From NCBI GenBank assembly GCA_945860205.1, contig CAMARK010000050.1, positions 1 to 34,951 on the forward strand: DNA of 34,951 bases, given 5' to 3'. Every line of letters starts with the position of its first letter. Position 1 is the stretch's first letter. Made by a program: the position numbers and the translations under genes. This document shows, in pieces, positions 16,791-24,752 of this stretch. The stretch comes from Reyranella massiliensis 521 (GTDB taxonomy: Bacteria; Pseudomonadota; Alphaproteobacteria; Reyranellales; Reyranellaceae). The notes beneath the pieces are model-generated. The model made no database searches and had not been told where the DNA came from. It saw only the letters and a list, made by a program, of their open reading frames with translations.

Positions 16791-18041
16791 ATGACGAGTG
16801 AGGCCATGACAAGGGAGGCCGCAAACTGCACGCCGACCCGTTGGCTGTCCATCATCGGTATCGGCGAGGACGGCATCGCTGGTCTGTCGCCGGTGGCGCA
16901 GCGCTTGATCTCCGCCGCCGAGCTGGTCGTGGGCGGCAAGCGCCACCTCGAACTGGCCGGCGATCTGATTCGTGGCCACCGGCTCGCCTGGCCGAGTCCG
17001 ATCGCCGACGCTTTGCCCCAGATCCAGAAACATCGAGGAAGGCCTGTCGTCGTGCTGGCGAGCGGCGACCCGTTCCACTATGGCGTCGGCACGATGTTGA
17101 TGGGCTCGGTTCCCGCCGCGGAAATGCTCTGCCTGCCGCAACCCTCGGCCTTCAGCCTCGCGGCCGCCCGGCTCGGCTGGTCCCTGCAGGAGGTGGCGAT
17201 CGTCAGCCTGCACGGCCGCGCGCTGGAAGGCATCGTGCGCCATCTTCAGCCCGGCGCGCGAATCCTGACCCTTGCCTGGGATGGCGAGACGGCAGCCAAG
17301 CTCGCGCAATTGCTTGTCGGGCGCGACATGGGTCAGTCAAAGATCACCGTGCTCGAAAACATGGCGGCATCGCGCGAGCGCGTGCGGGCCGCAACAGCAT
17401 TGGCTTTCAATCTGTCCGATGTGGCGGCGCTCAACACCATTGCCGTGGAAGTCGTGGCTTCGCCAGAGGCGGCCATTCTGCCCCTCGTGCCGGGCCTTGA
17501 CGATGCTCTGTTCGAGAACGACGGACAGCTCACCAAGCGCGAGGTGCGTGCCGTCACGCTCTCGGCGCTGGCGCCACGACATGGCGAGTTGCTGTGGGAT
17601 GTCGGCTTGGGGGCGGGATCGATCGCCATCGAATGGTTGCTGCGCCATCCATCGCTCCGCGCCATCGGCTTCGAAGAGAGGCCCGAGCGTGCCGCGCGGG
17701 CGGCGCGCAATGCCGCCACCTTGGGCACGCCCGATCTGCAGATCGTGCAGGGCCGCACGCCCGACGCTTTCGCCAATCTGCCGCAACCTGACGCGGTGTT
17801 CATCGGTGGCGGTCTGTCGGACGCCGGCGTGCTGGAAGCAGCATGGTCGGCCTTGAAGCCAAGCGGTCGTCTCGTCGCCAACACAGTATCGATCGATTCG
17901 GAAGCCCGGCTGATCGAAGGCTTCCAGCGTCATGGTGGCGAGTTGGTGCGGTTGCAGGCGTCGAAGGCACATAAAATCGGCACGGTGTTCGCTTGGAAAT
18001 CGGCCACGCCGGTCACCCAATGGCGCGTGAGGAAGCCATGA
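16791..18041 (+). CDS. cobL: Precorrin-6Y C5,15-methyltransferase (decarboxylating), CbiE-CbiT fusion
   Basis: The 416-residue bifunctional enzyme methylates C-5 and C-15 and decarboxylates the C-12 side chain. The N-terminal CbiE-like half shows LSIIGIGEDGIAGLSP and LASGDPFHYGVG. The C-terminal CbiT-like half has the class I SAM motif LLWDVGLGAGSIAIEWL near residue 270, after the linker KREVRAVTLSAL. The full fusion length matches CobL (413 in P. denitrificans). Two starts are possible, ATG 16791 and ATG 16806; the first is annotated, but the second has a comparable upstream purine run. It is divergent from cobK with a 13-base gap, and its stop overlaps the cobE start. Confidence 0.93.
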   Translation: MTSEAMTREAANCTPTRWLSIIGIGEDGIAGLSPVAQRLISAAELVVGGKRHLELAGDLIRGHRLAWPSPIADALPQIQKHRGRPVVVLASGDPFHYGVGTMLMGSVPAAEMLCLPQPSAFSLAAARLGWSLQEVAIVSLHGRALEGIVRHLQPGARILTLAWDGETAAKLAQLLVGRDMGQSKITVLENMAASRERVRAATALAFNLSDVAALNTIAVEVVASPEAAILPLVPGLDDALFENDGQLTKREVRAVTLSALAPRHGELLWDVGLGAGSIAIEWLLRHPSLRAIGFEERPERAARAARNAATLGTPDLQIVQGRTPDAFANLPQPDAVFIGGGLSDAGVLEAAWSALKPSGRLVANTVSIDSEARLIEGFQRHGGELVRLQASKAHKIGTVFAWKSATPVTQWRVRKP

Positions 18042-18421
18042 TCGTCGCGGGCGTGGGATTCCGGCGTGACACCTCGGCCGAGGAAATCGAGCGCGCGGTG
18101 AGGTTGGCGCTCGGCTTGTTCAGGCTGGCACCGGAGCGGCTCGATGCGATTGCCACCGAGTCCCAGAAGGCCACCGAGCCGGGCCTGGTCGAGGCAGCGC
18201 GGCTGCTGTCGACGAAGCTGGTCGCCTGCACGCTGTCGGACCTCGATCGCGTAGCGGGCCAGGTTCTCACGCAGTCTCTCCTCGTGATGGCGACCAAGGG
18301 CGTACCGTCGATCGCCGAGGCCTCGGCGCTTGCCGTGGCGGGCCGCGATGCGCGATTGCTGGGGACGCGGGTCGCCACCGAACGCGCGACCTGCGCCATC
18401 GCGATCGGAGAGGGGCGATGA
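18038..18421 (+). CDS. cobE: CobE / CbiG C-terminal-domain protein
   Basis: This 127-residue protein corresponds to the C-terminal domain of CbiG, named CobE in aerobic producers. It opens with [21 protein letters not shown]. The conserved interior is [19 protein letters not shown] and a [11 protein letters not shown] loop, with [14 protein letters not shown] near the end. CobE is needed for cobalamin formation in P. denitrificans, but its precise reaction is unsettled; it has been suggested to act around precorrin-5 deacylation or intermediate binding. Starts and stops overlap cobL (18038-18041) and cobM (18418-18421) by four bases each, placing it firmly in the pathway. Confidence 0.88.
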   Translation: MIVAGVGFRRDTSAEEIERAVRLALGLFRLAPERLDAIATESQKATEPGLVEAARLLSTKLVACTLSDLDRVAGQVLTQSLLVMATKGVPSIAEASALAVAGRDARLLGTRVATERATCAIAIGEGR

Positions 18422-19179
18422 CGATCCATTTCATCGGGGCGGGCCCTGGTGCCGCCGACCTGATCACGGTCCGCGGCCGTGACCTCATCGCGCGCGCGCC
18501 GGTCTGCCTTTATGCCGGTTCGCTGGTGCCCAAGGCACTGCTCGACCATTGCCCCGCAGGCGCGCGCATCGTCGATACCGCGCCGCTGTCGCTCGATGAG
18601 ATCGTGGCCGAATGCCAGCGAGCCACCGATGCCGGCCAGGACGTCGCGCGGCTTCATTCCGGCGATCTCTCGATCTGGAGCGCGCTGGGCGAGCAGCTTC
18701 GTCGTCTCGATGGCGCTGGCATCCCCTACACTATCACGCCGGGCGTGCCCGCTTTTGCCGCCGCCGCTGCCGCACTCGGCCAGGAACTGACCCTGCCCGA
18801 ACTGGCGCAGACGGTGGTGCTGACCCGCACCTCCGGTCGCGCCTCCGCCATGCCTTCGGGTGAAAAGCTCGAAGCCTATGCGGCGACGGGCGCGACACTC
18901 GCCATTCATCTCTCGATCCACGCCATCGACAAGATCGTGGCGGCCCTCATGCCGTACTATGGCGCCGATTGCCCCGTCGCGGTTGTCTATCGCGCAAGCT
19001 GGCCCGACCAGCGTGTCATCCGCGCGACGCTAGACACTATCGCCGCCGAGATCGCGAAAAGCCCGATCGAGCGCACGGCCCTCATCCTGGTCGGCAAGGT
19101 GCTGGGCGCCGCCACGTTCCGCGACAGCGCACTCTATGACGTGGGCTACCAGCGCCGCTTCCGGGGCAGGGGCACGTGA
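18418..19179 (+). CDS. cobM: Precorrin-4 C11-methyltransferase
   Basis: The protein of 253 residues is a SAM-dependent tetrapyrrole methylase that adds the C-11 methyl group to precorrin-4. The fingerprint [16 protein letters not shown] is at residues 4-19. [41 protein letters not shown] and [21 protein letters not shown] are specific to CobM. The close [13 protein letters not shown] is a usual C terminus. It overlaps cobE and the GTG start of cobA by four bases on each side. Length and motifs are normal. Confidence 0.95.
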   Translation: MTIHFIGAGPGAADLITVRGRDLIARAPVCLYAGSLVPKALLDHCPAGARIVDTAPLSLDEIVAECQRATDAGQDVARLHSGDLSIWSALGEQLRRLDGAGIPYTITPGVPAFAAAAAALGQELTLPELAQTVVLTRTSGRASAMPSGEKLEAYAATGATLAIHLSIHAIDKIVAALMPYYGADCPVAVVYRASWPDQRVIRATLDTIAAEIAKSPIERTALILVGKVLGAATFRDSALYDVGYQRRFRGRGT

Positions 19180-19967
19180 AGCTGCCCGGCAATTTCCCGG
19201 TGCTGCCGGATTTTCCGGCGGGAGAAGTCTGGCTGGCAGGCGCTGGTCCCGGTGATCCGCGGTTGCTGACCGTGCTGGCGCTCCATGCCGTGTCGAGCGC
19301 CGATACCATCGTGCACGATGCCCTGGTCGATCCGCGTGTCCTGGGATTGGCGGGCGAGGGCACTGAGCGGATCTTCGCCGGCAAGCGCGGCGGCCGGCCT
19401 TCACCGCAGCAGGCGGAAATCAACGCGATCCTGGTCGACCGTGCTCGGGCGGGGCGGCGCGTGCTGCGCCTGAAGGGCGGCGATCCGTTCGTGTTCGGCC
19501 GCGGCTGGGACGAGGCTACGGCGCTCGCCAAAGCCGGCATCCGCTTCCGCGTCATTCCTGGTGTCACCTCGGGCCTGGCCGCGGCGGCGCTCGCCGGTAT
19601 CCCGGCCACGTCGCGCGACACCAACCATGCCGTGATCCTGGCCGCCGGCCATCGTGCGCAGGATGGAAGGTCGGCGGCGGATTGGGAGGCGCTGGCCAAG
19701 CTCGGCCAGCCGATCATCCTTTACATGCCGATGGCGCAGCTCGCCGACATCACGGCGGCGCTGGCGCGCGGCGGCATGCCGTCGGACACGCCTGCGGCGA
19801 TCATCCAGGGCGCGAGCACGGCCGAGGAGCGTGTGGTCGAAAGCACCTTGTCGATGCTCGCGGCTGACGCAAGCCGCGAAGGCATCGGTGCGCCGGCCAT
19901 CGTAGTGATCGGCAAGATCGCAGGACTGCGGCGGGGCCTGCTGCCGTCGATGGTCGGTTGGCAATGA
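19176..19967 (+). CDS. cobA: Uroporphyrinogen-III C-methyltransferase
   Basis: This 263-residue enzyme makes precorrin-2 from uroporphyrinogen III, the entry step of the pathway and shared with siroheme. Signature segments are [55 protein letters not shown] and [20 protein letters not shown]. It lacks the CysG dehydrogenase domain and is a single-domain SUMT. The start is GTG 19176, overlapping the cobM stop. Presence of the first enzyme so late in the operon suggests a dedicated supply of precorrin-2 to this pathway. The stop overlaps the cobB start. Confidence 0.95.
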   Translation: MKLPGNFPVLPDFPAGEVWLAGAGPGDPRLLTVLALHAVSSADTIVHDALVDPRVLGLAGEGTERIFAGKRGGRPSPQQAEINAILVDRARAGRRVLRLKGGDPFVFGRGWDEATALAKAGIRFRVIPGVTSGLAAAALAGIPATSRDTNHAVILAAGHRAQDGRSAADWEALAKLGQPIILYMPMAQLADITAALARGGMPSDTPAAIIQGASTAEERVVESTLSMLAADASREGIGAPAIVVIGKIAGLRRGLLPSMVGWQ

Positions 19968-21295
19968 TACAGGACGCGCGCCCACGCGGCCTGATCGTGG
20001 CGGCGCCGCGCTCGGGCGCCGGCAAGACAACGGTTGCCCTTGGCCTGATGCGCGCGTTCCGCCGTCGGGGTCTTGTCGTGCAGCCATTCAAGTGCGGTCC
20101 CGACTATATCGATCCAGCCTTCCATGCCGTGGCGACGGGACGGCCGAGCTACAACCTCGACACCTGGGCGATGGCCAAAGGCACGCTCGCAGATCTCGTC
20201 GCACGCCATGCCGCCGACGCCGACATAGCCGTGGTCGAGGGTGTCATGGGGCTGTTCGACGGTGTGGCCCAGCCCGGCCAGACGGCGCGCGGGGCGACCG
20301 CCGACCTGGCAGCATTGTTCGGTTGGCCGGTGCTGCTGGTACTCGACGTCTCCGGCCAGACCGAGACCGCCGCCGCGGTGGCGGCAGGCTGCGCGCGTTA
20401 TCGCGACGATGTCGGCATCGCCGGCGTGATCCTCAACCGGGTATCGAGCGCGCGGCATCTCGCCTTGATCGCGCCGGCCTTCGAGCGCATCGGCCTGAAA
20501 TTGTTCGGCGCGATCGGCAACGACGAGGCGCTGACATTGCCCGAGCGTCATCTCGGCCTGGTGCAGGCTGGCGAGACCGCCGATCTCGAGCGTCGTCTGG
20601 AAATATTTGCCGATGCTCTGGAGAACTCCGTCGACCTTGAGGCGATCCGCGAGGCCGCGCAGCCGGCATCTCAGCGGGCGGCGACGGGTGCCGCATCGGG
20701 CCTAAAACCACCCGGCCAGCGCGTCGCGGTCGCCCAAGACGATGCCTTCTCCTTCATGTATCCGCACCTGCTCGACCGCTGGCGCGCGGCCGGGGTCGAG
20801 ATCCTGCCTTTCTCGCCGCTGGCCGATCAGGCGCCCGACGCAAGCGCCGATGCCGTGTGGCTGCCGGGCGGCTATCCCGAACTTCACGCCGGCGTGCTGG
20901 CGTCGGCCCAGCGCTTTCACGGCGGCCTGCGTGGGCTCGCCGGCAGGTCCGTGCCGATCCATGGCGAGTGCGGCGGCTACATGGTGCTGGGCCGCGGCAT
21001 AGAAGATGCGCGCGGCGTCCACCATTCGATGGTGGGTCTCCTGCGGCTGGAAACATCGTTTGCCAAGCGCAGCCTCCATCTCGGCTATCGCCGCGCGCGC
21101 TTGTTGGCTGATTGTCCGTTGGGGTCGGCCGGTATGGAAATCATGGGTCACGAGTTCCACTACGCCAGCACGCTCGCGGCCGGCGACGATCCGCTCGTCG
21201 CGTGCCGCGATGCCTCGGGCGCATCGATTGCCGAGGGTGGTGCGCGGCAGGGCCCGGTGAGCGGTACCTTCTTCCACGCAATCGACAGGGGCTGA
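19964..21295 (+). CDS. cobB: Hydrogenobyrinic acid a,c-diamide synthase
   Basis: The 443-residue enzyme amidates the a and c carboxylates with glutamine and ATP, giving the CobNST substrate. The N-terminal synthetase domain has APRSGAGKTTVALGL and FKCGPDYIDPAFH. The C-terminal amidotransferase domain shows LPGGYPELH, the nucleophile in HGECGGYMVLGRG (Cys336), and HEFHYAS near the end. The ATG at 19964 overlaps the cobA stop; a TTG two codons upstream is a less likely start. It is a CobB/CbiA homologue, and aerobic context supports the CobB role. bluB starts one base after its stop. Confidence 0.95.
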   Translation: MIQDARPRGLIVAAPRSGAGKTTVALGLMRAFRRRGLVVQPFKCGPDYIDPAFHAVATGRPSYNLDTWAMAKGTLADLVARHAADADIAVVEGVMGLFDGVAQPGQTARGATADLAALFGWPVLLVLDVSGQTETAAAVAAGCARYRDDVGIAGVILNRVSSARHLALIAPAFERIGLKLFGAIGNDEALTLPERHLGLVQAGETADLERRLEIFADALENSVDLEAIREAAQPASQRAATGAASGLKPPGQRVAVAQDDAFSFMYPHLLDRWRAAGVEILPFSPLADQAPDASADAVWLPGGYPELHAGVLASAQRFHGGLRGLAGRSVPIHGECGGYMVLGRGIEDARGVHHSMVGLLRLETSFAKRSLHLGYRRARLLADCPLGSAGMEIMGHEFHYASTLAAGDDPLVACRDASGASIAEGGARQGPVSGTFFHAIDRG

Positions 21296-21296
21296 C

Positions 21297-21932
21297 ATGA
21301 ATCCGGTTTTCGACGAGGCATTTCGCGCCCGCTTTCGCGACCTCGTTCTGTGGCGGCGCGACGTCCGGCGCTTCAAGACCGATCCCGTCGCGCGAGAGCG
21401 CATCGACGCCCTGCTCGAGATCGCAAGCCATGCGCCGTCGGTTGGCCTCAGCCAGCCCTGGCGCTTCGTGCATGTGGTCTCGCCTGATAAGCGCGCTGCG
21501 GTCGTGGCGAGCTTCACGAATGCCAACGAGAAGGCGCTTCAGGGCTATGCCGGCGAGCAGCAGGCCATCTATGCCGGGCTGAAGCTCGCCGGGCTGAAAG
21601 AGGCGCCGGTCCATCTCGCGATCTTCTCCGACGATGCCACCCACACCGGCAGCGGCCTCGGCCAGCAGACCATGCCCGAGACCCTGCACTATTCGGTGGT
21701 CGCGGCGGTCCAGACCCTGTGGCTCGCAGCCCGAGTCGACGGCATCGGCATGGGCTGGGTCTCGATCCTCGATCCTGTGGCCGTCACGCGCGTCCTCGAC
21801 GTGCCGTCAGGCTGGAGCCTTGTGGCCTATCTCTGCCTTGGCGTGCCGGCCGAGGAACATCTCGATCCCGAGCTGGAACGCCACCATTGGGAATCGCGGA
21901 CCAATGCCGAGGCCGTCACCTTCACGCGCTAG
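21297..21932 (+). CDS. bluB: 5,6-Dimethylbenzimidazole synthase
   Basis: This 211-residue nitroreductase-fold enzyme cleaves FMNH2 with oxygen to form 5,6-dimethylbenzimidazole, the lower ligand of cobalamin. RRDVRRFKTDPV, SHAPSVGLSQPWRFV and HTGSGLGQQTMPETLHYSVVAA are characteristic of BluB, as are the GIGMGWVSILDP segment and the HWESRTN close. It follows cobB after one base and is the last gene of the rightward operon. Together with CobG it shows that both oxygen-requiring steps of cobalamin synthesis are encoded here. The 3' end overlaps the convergent cinA by 11 bases. Confidence 0.95.
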   Translation: MNPVFDEAFRARFRDLVLWRRDVRRFKTDPVARERIDALLEIASHAPSVGLSQPWRFVHVVSPDKRAAVVASFTNANEKALQGYAGEQQAIYAGLKLAGLKEAPVHLAIFSDDATHTGSGLGQQTMPETLHYSVVAAVQTLWLAARVDGIGMGWVSILDPVAVTRVLDVPSGWSLVAYLCLGVPAEEHLDPELERHHWESRTNAEAVTFTR

Positions 21933-23184
21933 GCGGGGTATCGCGTCGTTCGAAATCGATGCGCTCGTCGACCGGCAGGCCGAGCAGGTGACGGCGCAGG
22001 CAATCCAGTCCGAGTTCGGCGGCGCCCACGCGCACCCAGTCGCGTCCGCCGATCAGGCGCGCCTGGCGCGAGACACTGCCCTGGTCGTCGGCGATGCCGA
22101 TGCAGATGGTCGCGCCGAAGTCGGGGCGGTCGGCGCCTTCGTCGATTTGCATGAGGACGGTGAGTCCGTGGCTGGCCCCACTGGCCTTGCGCTGGTCCTG
22201 CGCGATGGCGGCTGCTGCAGCAGGCGAGGCCTCGCCCGCCAACCCCAATTCGATGGGATCGCGCGCCACCACGCCGCGCTTGAAGATCTTTTCGGCGCCG
22301 GGTAGCGGCGCCAGCCGGGCGGCGATATTTCCCGAAGTGAACATTTCCGCGGTCGACAGTGTGGCGCCGCGCTGCTGCAGTGCCGCCAGGATGATGCCTT
22401 CGAGCGTCTGCTCGTCCTCGGCGATGATGAAGTTGCCCAGCCGCTTGCGCACCTCGGCCTCGACCGGGGCGAGGCGCGCTGCGATATCCGCCTCGTCGTC
22501 GCCGCGCACCGCGAGCTTGGTCTCGAGCTGCGGATAGTGCGCCTGGAAGCCCAGTTTTATGCCGCCTTCCTGCGTAAAGGCCTCGATGTTTCCCAGCATC
22601 TCGTCGGCGCGCGACTCGCCGATGCCGAACGTGTGGAACCGCTTCAGCCGCGTCACGCCCTTGATACCGCTGAGTGCCAGCAGGCGCGGGATCACCTGCT
22701 CGTCCAGCATGCGGCGCATCTCGCGCGGCACCCCGGGCGTGAACAGGAAGCGGGCGTGGCCGATGGTGACGGCGAAGCCGCAAGCGGTGCCGATCGGGTT
22801 GTCGATGAACTCGGCATTCTCCGGCAGCATCGCCTGCTTCTTGTTGTTGGCCGGCATCACCCGCCCGCGCCGGGCGTATGACTGGGTCATGCGCTCCATC
22901 CAGTAGTCGCTCAGCACCAGCGGCACGCCGCAAGCCTCGGCCGCGACCTCCTGGCTGAGGTCGTCGACTGTGGGGCCGAGACCGCCGTTCACGATCACCG
23001 CATCGGCGCGTTTGCCGGCCTGGCGGAAGGCTTCGAGCAGGCTTGCCCTGTCGTCGCCGACGGTGGTGCCCCAATGCACGCCGAGGCCGATGTCGGCGAG
23101 GCGGCGGGCGATGTGGCTGTAATTGGTGTTGATGGTCTTGCCGGTCAGGATCTCGTCGCCGGTGCAGAGAATCTCGATTTTCAT
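21922..23184 (-). CDS. cinA: CinA-family protein with degenerate nicotinamide-nucleotide deamidase domain
   Basis: This 420-residue protein has the two-domain CinA layout. The N-terminal MoaB/MogA-like domain is intact: EILCTGDEILTGKTINTN, IVNGGLGPTVDDLSQEVAA and FLFTPGVPREM. The C-terminal domain (about 255-410) normally deamidates NMN with a serine in AES-x-TGG, followed by a tyrosine and a GP-GG loop. Here that place reads AEMFTSG (279-285), the tyrosine region reads GVVARDP, and the glycine loop is SGASHGLTVL. The deamidase residues therefore appear lost. The N-terminal domain may still act as an ADP-ribose or NAD-metabolite pyrophosphatase. The gene is convergent with bluB and divergent from the RraA-like gene. 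Confidence 0.82.
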   Translation of the reverse strand: MKIEILCTGDEILTGKTINTNYSHIARRLADIGLGVHWGTTVGDDRASLLEAFRQAGKRADAVIVNGGLGPTVDDLSQEVAAEACGVPLVLSDYWMERMTQSYARRGRVMPANNKKQAMLPENAEFIDNPIGTACGFAVTIGHARFLFTPGVPREMRRMLDEQVIPRLLALSGIKGVTRLKRFHTFGIGESRADEMLGNIEAFTQEGGIKLGFQAHYPQLETKLAVRGDDEADIAARLAPVEAEVRKRLGNFIIAEDEQTLEGIILAALQQRGATLSTAEMFTSGNIAARLAPLPGAEKIFKRGVVARDPIELGLAGEASPAAAAAIAQDQRKASGASHGLTVLMQIDEGADRPDFGATICIGIADDQGSVSRQARLIGGRDWVRVGAAELGLDCLRRHLLGLPVDERIDFERRDTPPSA

Positions 23185-23214
23185 TGGGCGATTATGGCGG
23201 GTCGGACGTGCGAA

Positions 23215-23231
23215 AGCGAATATGGTTCGCT
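23215..23231. repeat. Small inverted repeat in the cinA / RraA-like divergent gap
   Basis: AGCGAA at 23215-23220 and TTCGCT at 23226-23231 form a six-base inverted repeat with a five-base spacer, in the 85-base gap that must hold promoters for both divergent genes. It could be a small operator or a leader hairpin. Such short repeats also arise by chance. Confidence 0.3.
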
Positions 23232-23269
23232 AACGTTGCCGTCGCGAATGAATCCGAGGGAGAGATCGA

Positions 23270-23983
23270 ATGGCCGTCCTGACACAAGATCTGTGCGACG
23301 CGCTGGCCCGCGTTGGTACGTCGACCCTGACCGGCGTCCTGAACCGGCGCGGCTTGCGCAGCATGACGCTCTACGACGTCTGGCCGCTCCGGCCCGAGCA
23401 GCCGCGCATGGTCGGGATTGCTTTCACCATGCGCTTCATCCCCTCGCGCGAGGACAAGGATGGTCCGACCTCGACCAACCGCAGCATGGTCCAGCCGCAG
23501 GCCATGGAAGAGTGCCCACCGGGCCATGTGCTGATGATCGATTCGCGGGGCGATTCCCGCGCCGCGTCGGCGGGCGATCTCTACGTCGGCCGGCTGAAGG
23601 CACGCGGTGCCGCCGGTATCGTGACCGACGGTGGCTTTCGCGACACCGATGGCGTGCATAAGACCGGCCTGCCGGCCTATCACCGCCGGCCGTCCTCGCC
23701 GCCCAGCCCGATTGCGCATCGGCCGGTCGATCTCAATCTGCCGATCGCCTGCGGTGGCGTCGCGGTCTATCCCGGCGATGTGATCGTGGGCGATCGCGAC
23801 GCCGTGCTCGTCATTCCGCCCGAGATCGTCGAGGCGGTCGCCGAGGAGGCCCTCAACGCCTATCACTACGAGGAATTCGCTGAAGCGGAGGTGGCGCGTG
23901 GCCGCTCGCTGAAGGGCCTGTTCCCGGTGGCGGGCGAGGAGGCCAAGCGCGACTACGAGGAATGGAAGAAGCGTAAGGGCTAG
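23270..23983 (+). CDS. RraA-like protein (HMG/CHA aldolase superfamily)
   Basis: The protein has 237 residues and the RraA/MenG-like fold, recognised from GDLYVGRLKARGAAGIVTDG followed by GFRDTDGV, where the arginine and aspartate form the usual substrate and metal site. GGVAVYPGDVIVGDRDAVLVIP is also typical. Members include regulators of RNase E, 4-hydroxy-4-methyl-2-oxoglutarate aldolases and oxaloacetate decarboxylases. Retention of the R/D pair suggests an active lyase rather than a pure RNase E inhibitor, but no substrate can be named. GAGGGAGAG lies five bases before the ATG. It ends overlapping the convergent OsmC-like gene by four bases. Confidence 0.82.
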   Translation: MAVLTQDLCDALARVGTSTLTGVLNRRGLRSMTLYDVWPLRPEQPRMVGIAFTMRFIPSREDKDGPTSTNRSMVQPQAMEECPPGHVLMIDSRGDSRAASAGDLYVGRLKARGAAGIVTDGGFRDTDGVHKTGLPAYHRRPSSPPSPIAHRPVDLNLPIACGGVAVYPGDVIVGDRDAVLVIPPEIVEAVAEEALNAYHYEEFAEAEVARGRSLKGLFPVAGEEAKRDYEEWKKRKG

Positions 23984-24366
23984 GCCAGGCGCGTCCTGAT
24001 CTCCAGCCCGCCTTTCAACGTGAGCGTGACGGGCGTGCGCTCGGCGATGTCGGCCATGCGCTTCTTCTGCTCGTCGTCGACGGCGCCCTCTATGGTGAGC
24101 ACGCGGTCGATGCGCTGCTTGTCGCCCTCGCGGACGAAATGGATGTCGGCGTGCACCGCCGTCACCGGCCATTGCTTGCGCTCGGCGTACATGCGGAGCG
24201 TGATCACGGTGCATGCGCCCAGCGCCGAGGTCAGCAGGTCGTAAGGCGCGGGGCCGGCATCCTTGCCGCCGAGTTCCGGGCCTTCATCGGCGATGAGCTT
24301 GTGATGCCCGGTCGCAATCGCCGTGGCGTAGTTGACCGTGCCGATGCTTGCTTTCGCGTGCGCCAT
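23980..24366 (-). CDS. OsmC-family protein with a single cysteine
   Basis: This 128-residue protein belongs to the OsmC/Ohr superfamily. PAPYDLLTSALGACTVITLRMYAERK holds the conserved N-terminal cysteine (C52) at the start of the central helix (only part of the run is diagnostic: SALGACTVITLRMYA). Family peroxidases use a second cysteine in a C-P-V-H-R-T-L-like motif; here that site is T111 in AERTPVTLTLKGG. No other cysteine exists, so a two-cysteine peroxidase cycle is not possible within one chain. A different thiol chemistry, or a non-peroxidase role, is possible. It is the last gene of a leftward set behind the histone-like gene and selD fusion. Confidence 0.8.
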   Translation of the reverse strand: MAHAKASIGTVNYATAIATGHHKLIADEGPELGGKDAGPAPYDLLTSALGACTVITLRMYAERKQWPVTAVHADIHFVREGDKQRIDRVLTIEGAVDDEQKKRMADIAERTPVTLTLKGGLEIRTRLA

Positions 24367-24375
24367 GCCGCCCCC

Positions 24376-24407
24376 GATCCTGCACCCTCTAGTCGGGTGC
24401 GCGGATC
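24376..24407 (-). terminator. Hairpin between the histone-like and OsmC-like genes
   Basis: GATCC (24376-24380) pairs with GGATC (24403-24407), and inside it GCACCC (24382-24387) pairs with GGGTGC (24395-24400) around a seven-base loop. It begins three bases after the histone-like stop and ends nine bases before the OsmC-like start. There is no run of T, so it may be a partial terminator, an mRNA-processing site or a structure limiting OsmC translation. Confidence 0.4.
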
Positions 24408-24410
24408 AGT

Positions 24411-24689
24411 CTAGCGGCGCTTCGAGCGCTTCGTCGCCTTCTTCGCGACCTTCTTTGCCGCCTTGCGAACGACGCGCTTGGTTTTGGAAACCGCCTTCTT
24501 CACGGCCTTCTTGGCTGCCTTTTTCTTGCTCGCGGCCTTGCGGCGGCCGGCGTCGACGCGGTCCTGGACGGCCTTGACCGCCTTGTTGCCGGCTCGAACG
24601 ACGGCGATTTCGGCGCGAACGACAGAGTCCTTGAGACCTGCAACGGCTCCCGCCATTGCGCCTGCAATCGTTGCCTTCTTCTTCGCCAT
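24411..24689 (-). CDS. Histone H1-like lysine/alanine-rich basic protein
   Basis: The 92-residue protein has a short amphipathic N-terminal half (to about residue 50). The C-terminal half is almost entirely K, A, R and V, with tandem KKAxKKA / KAAKKVAKKA units. Composition resembles the C-terminal tail of histone H1 and bacterial AlgP/Hc1-like proteins, so non-specific DNA or RNA binding is the likely activity. GGAGAGATCGAC precedes the ATG. Repetitive lysine tails evolve quickly, and an exact family cannot be named. It lies 63 bases downstream of the selD fusion on the same strand and may share its transcript. Confidence 0.78.
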   Translation of the reverse strand: MAKKKATIAGAMAGAVAGLKDSVVRAEIAVVRAGNKAVKAVQDRVDAGRRKAASKKKAAKKAVKKAVSKTKRVVRKAAKKVAKKATKRSKRR

Positions 24690-24752
24690 GTCGATCTCTC
24701 CGTTAGCCGAGGAATGAACCTCGGCAACGTCACAGATCCGTCAAGGTTGCAC

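Noticed and set aside
21922..23184. A possible frameshift or pseudogene in cinA because its active site is missing
   Set aside because: The reading frame is intact over 420 residues, and strand and helix patterning continues to the end. Substitution of residues, not a broken frame, explains the changes.
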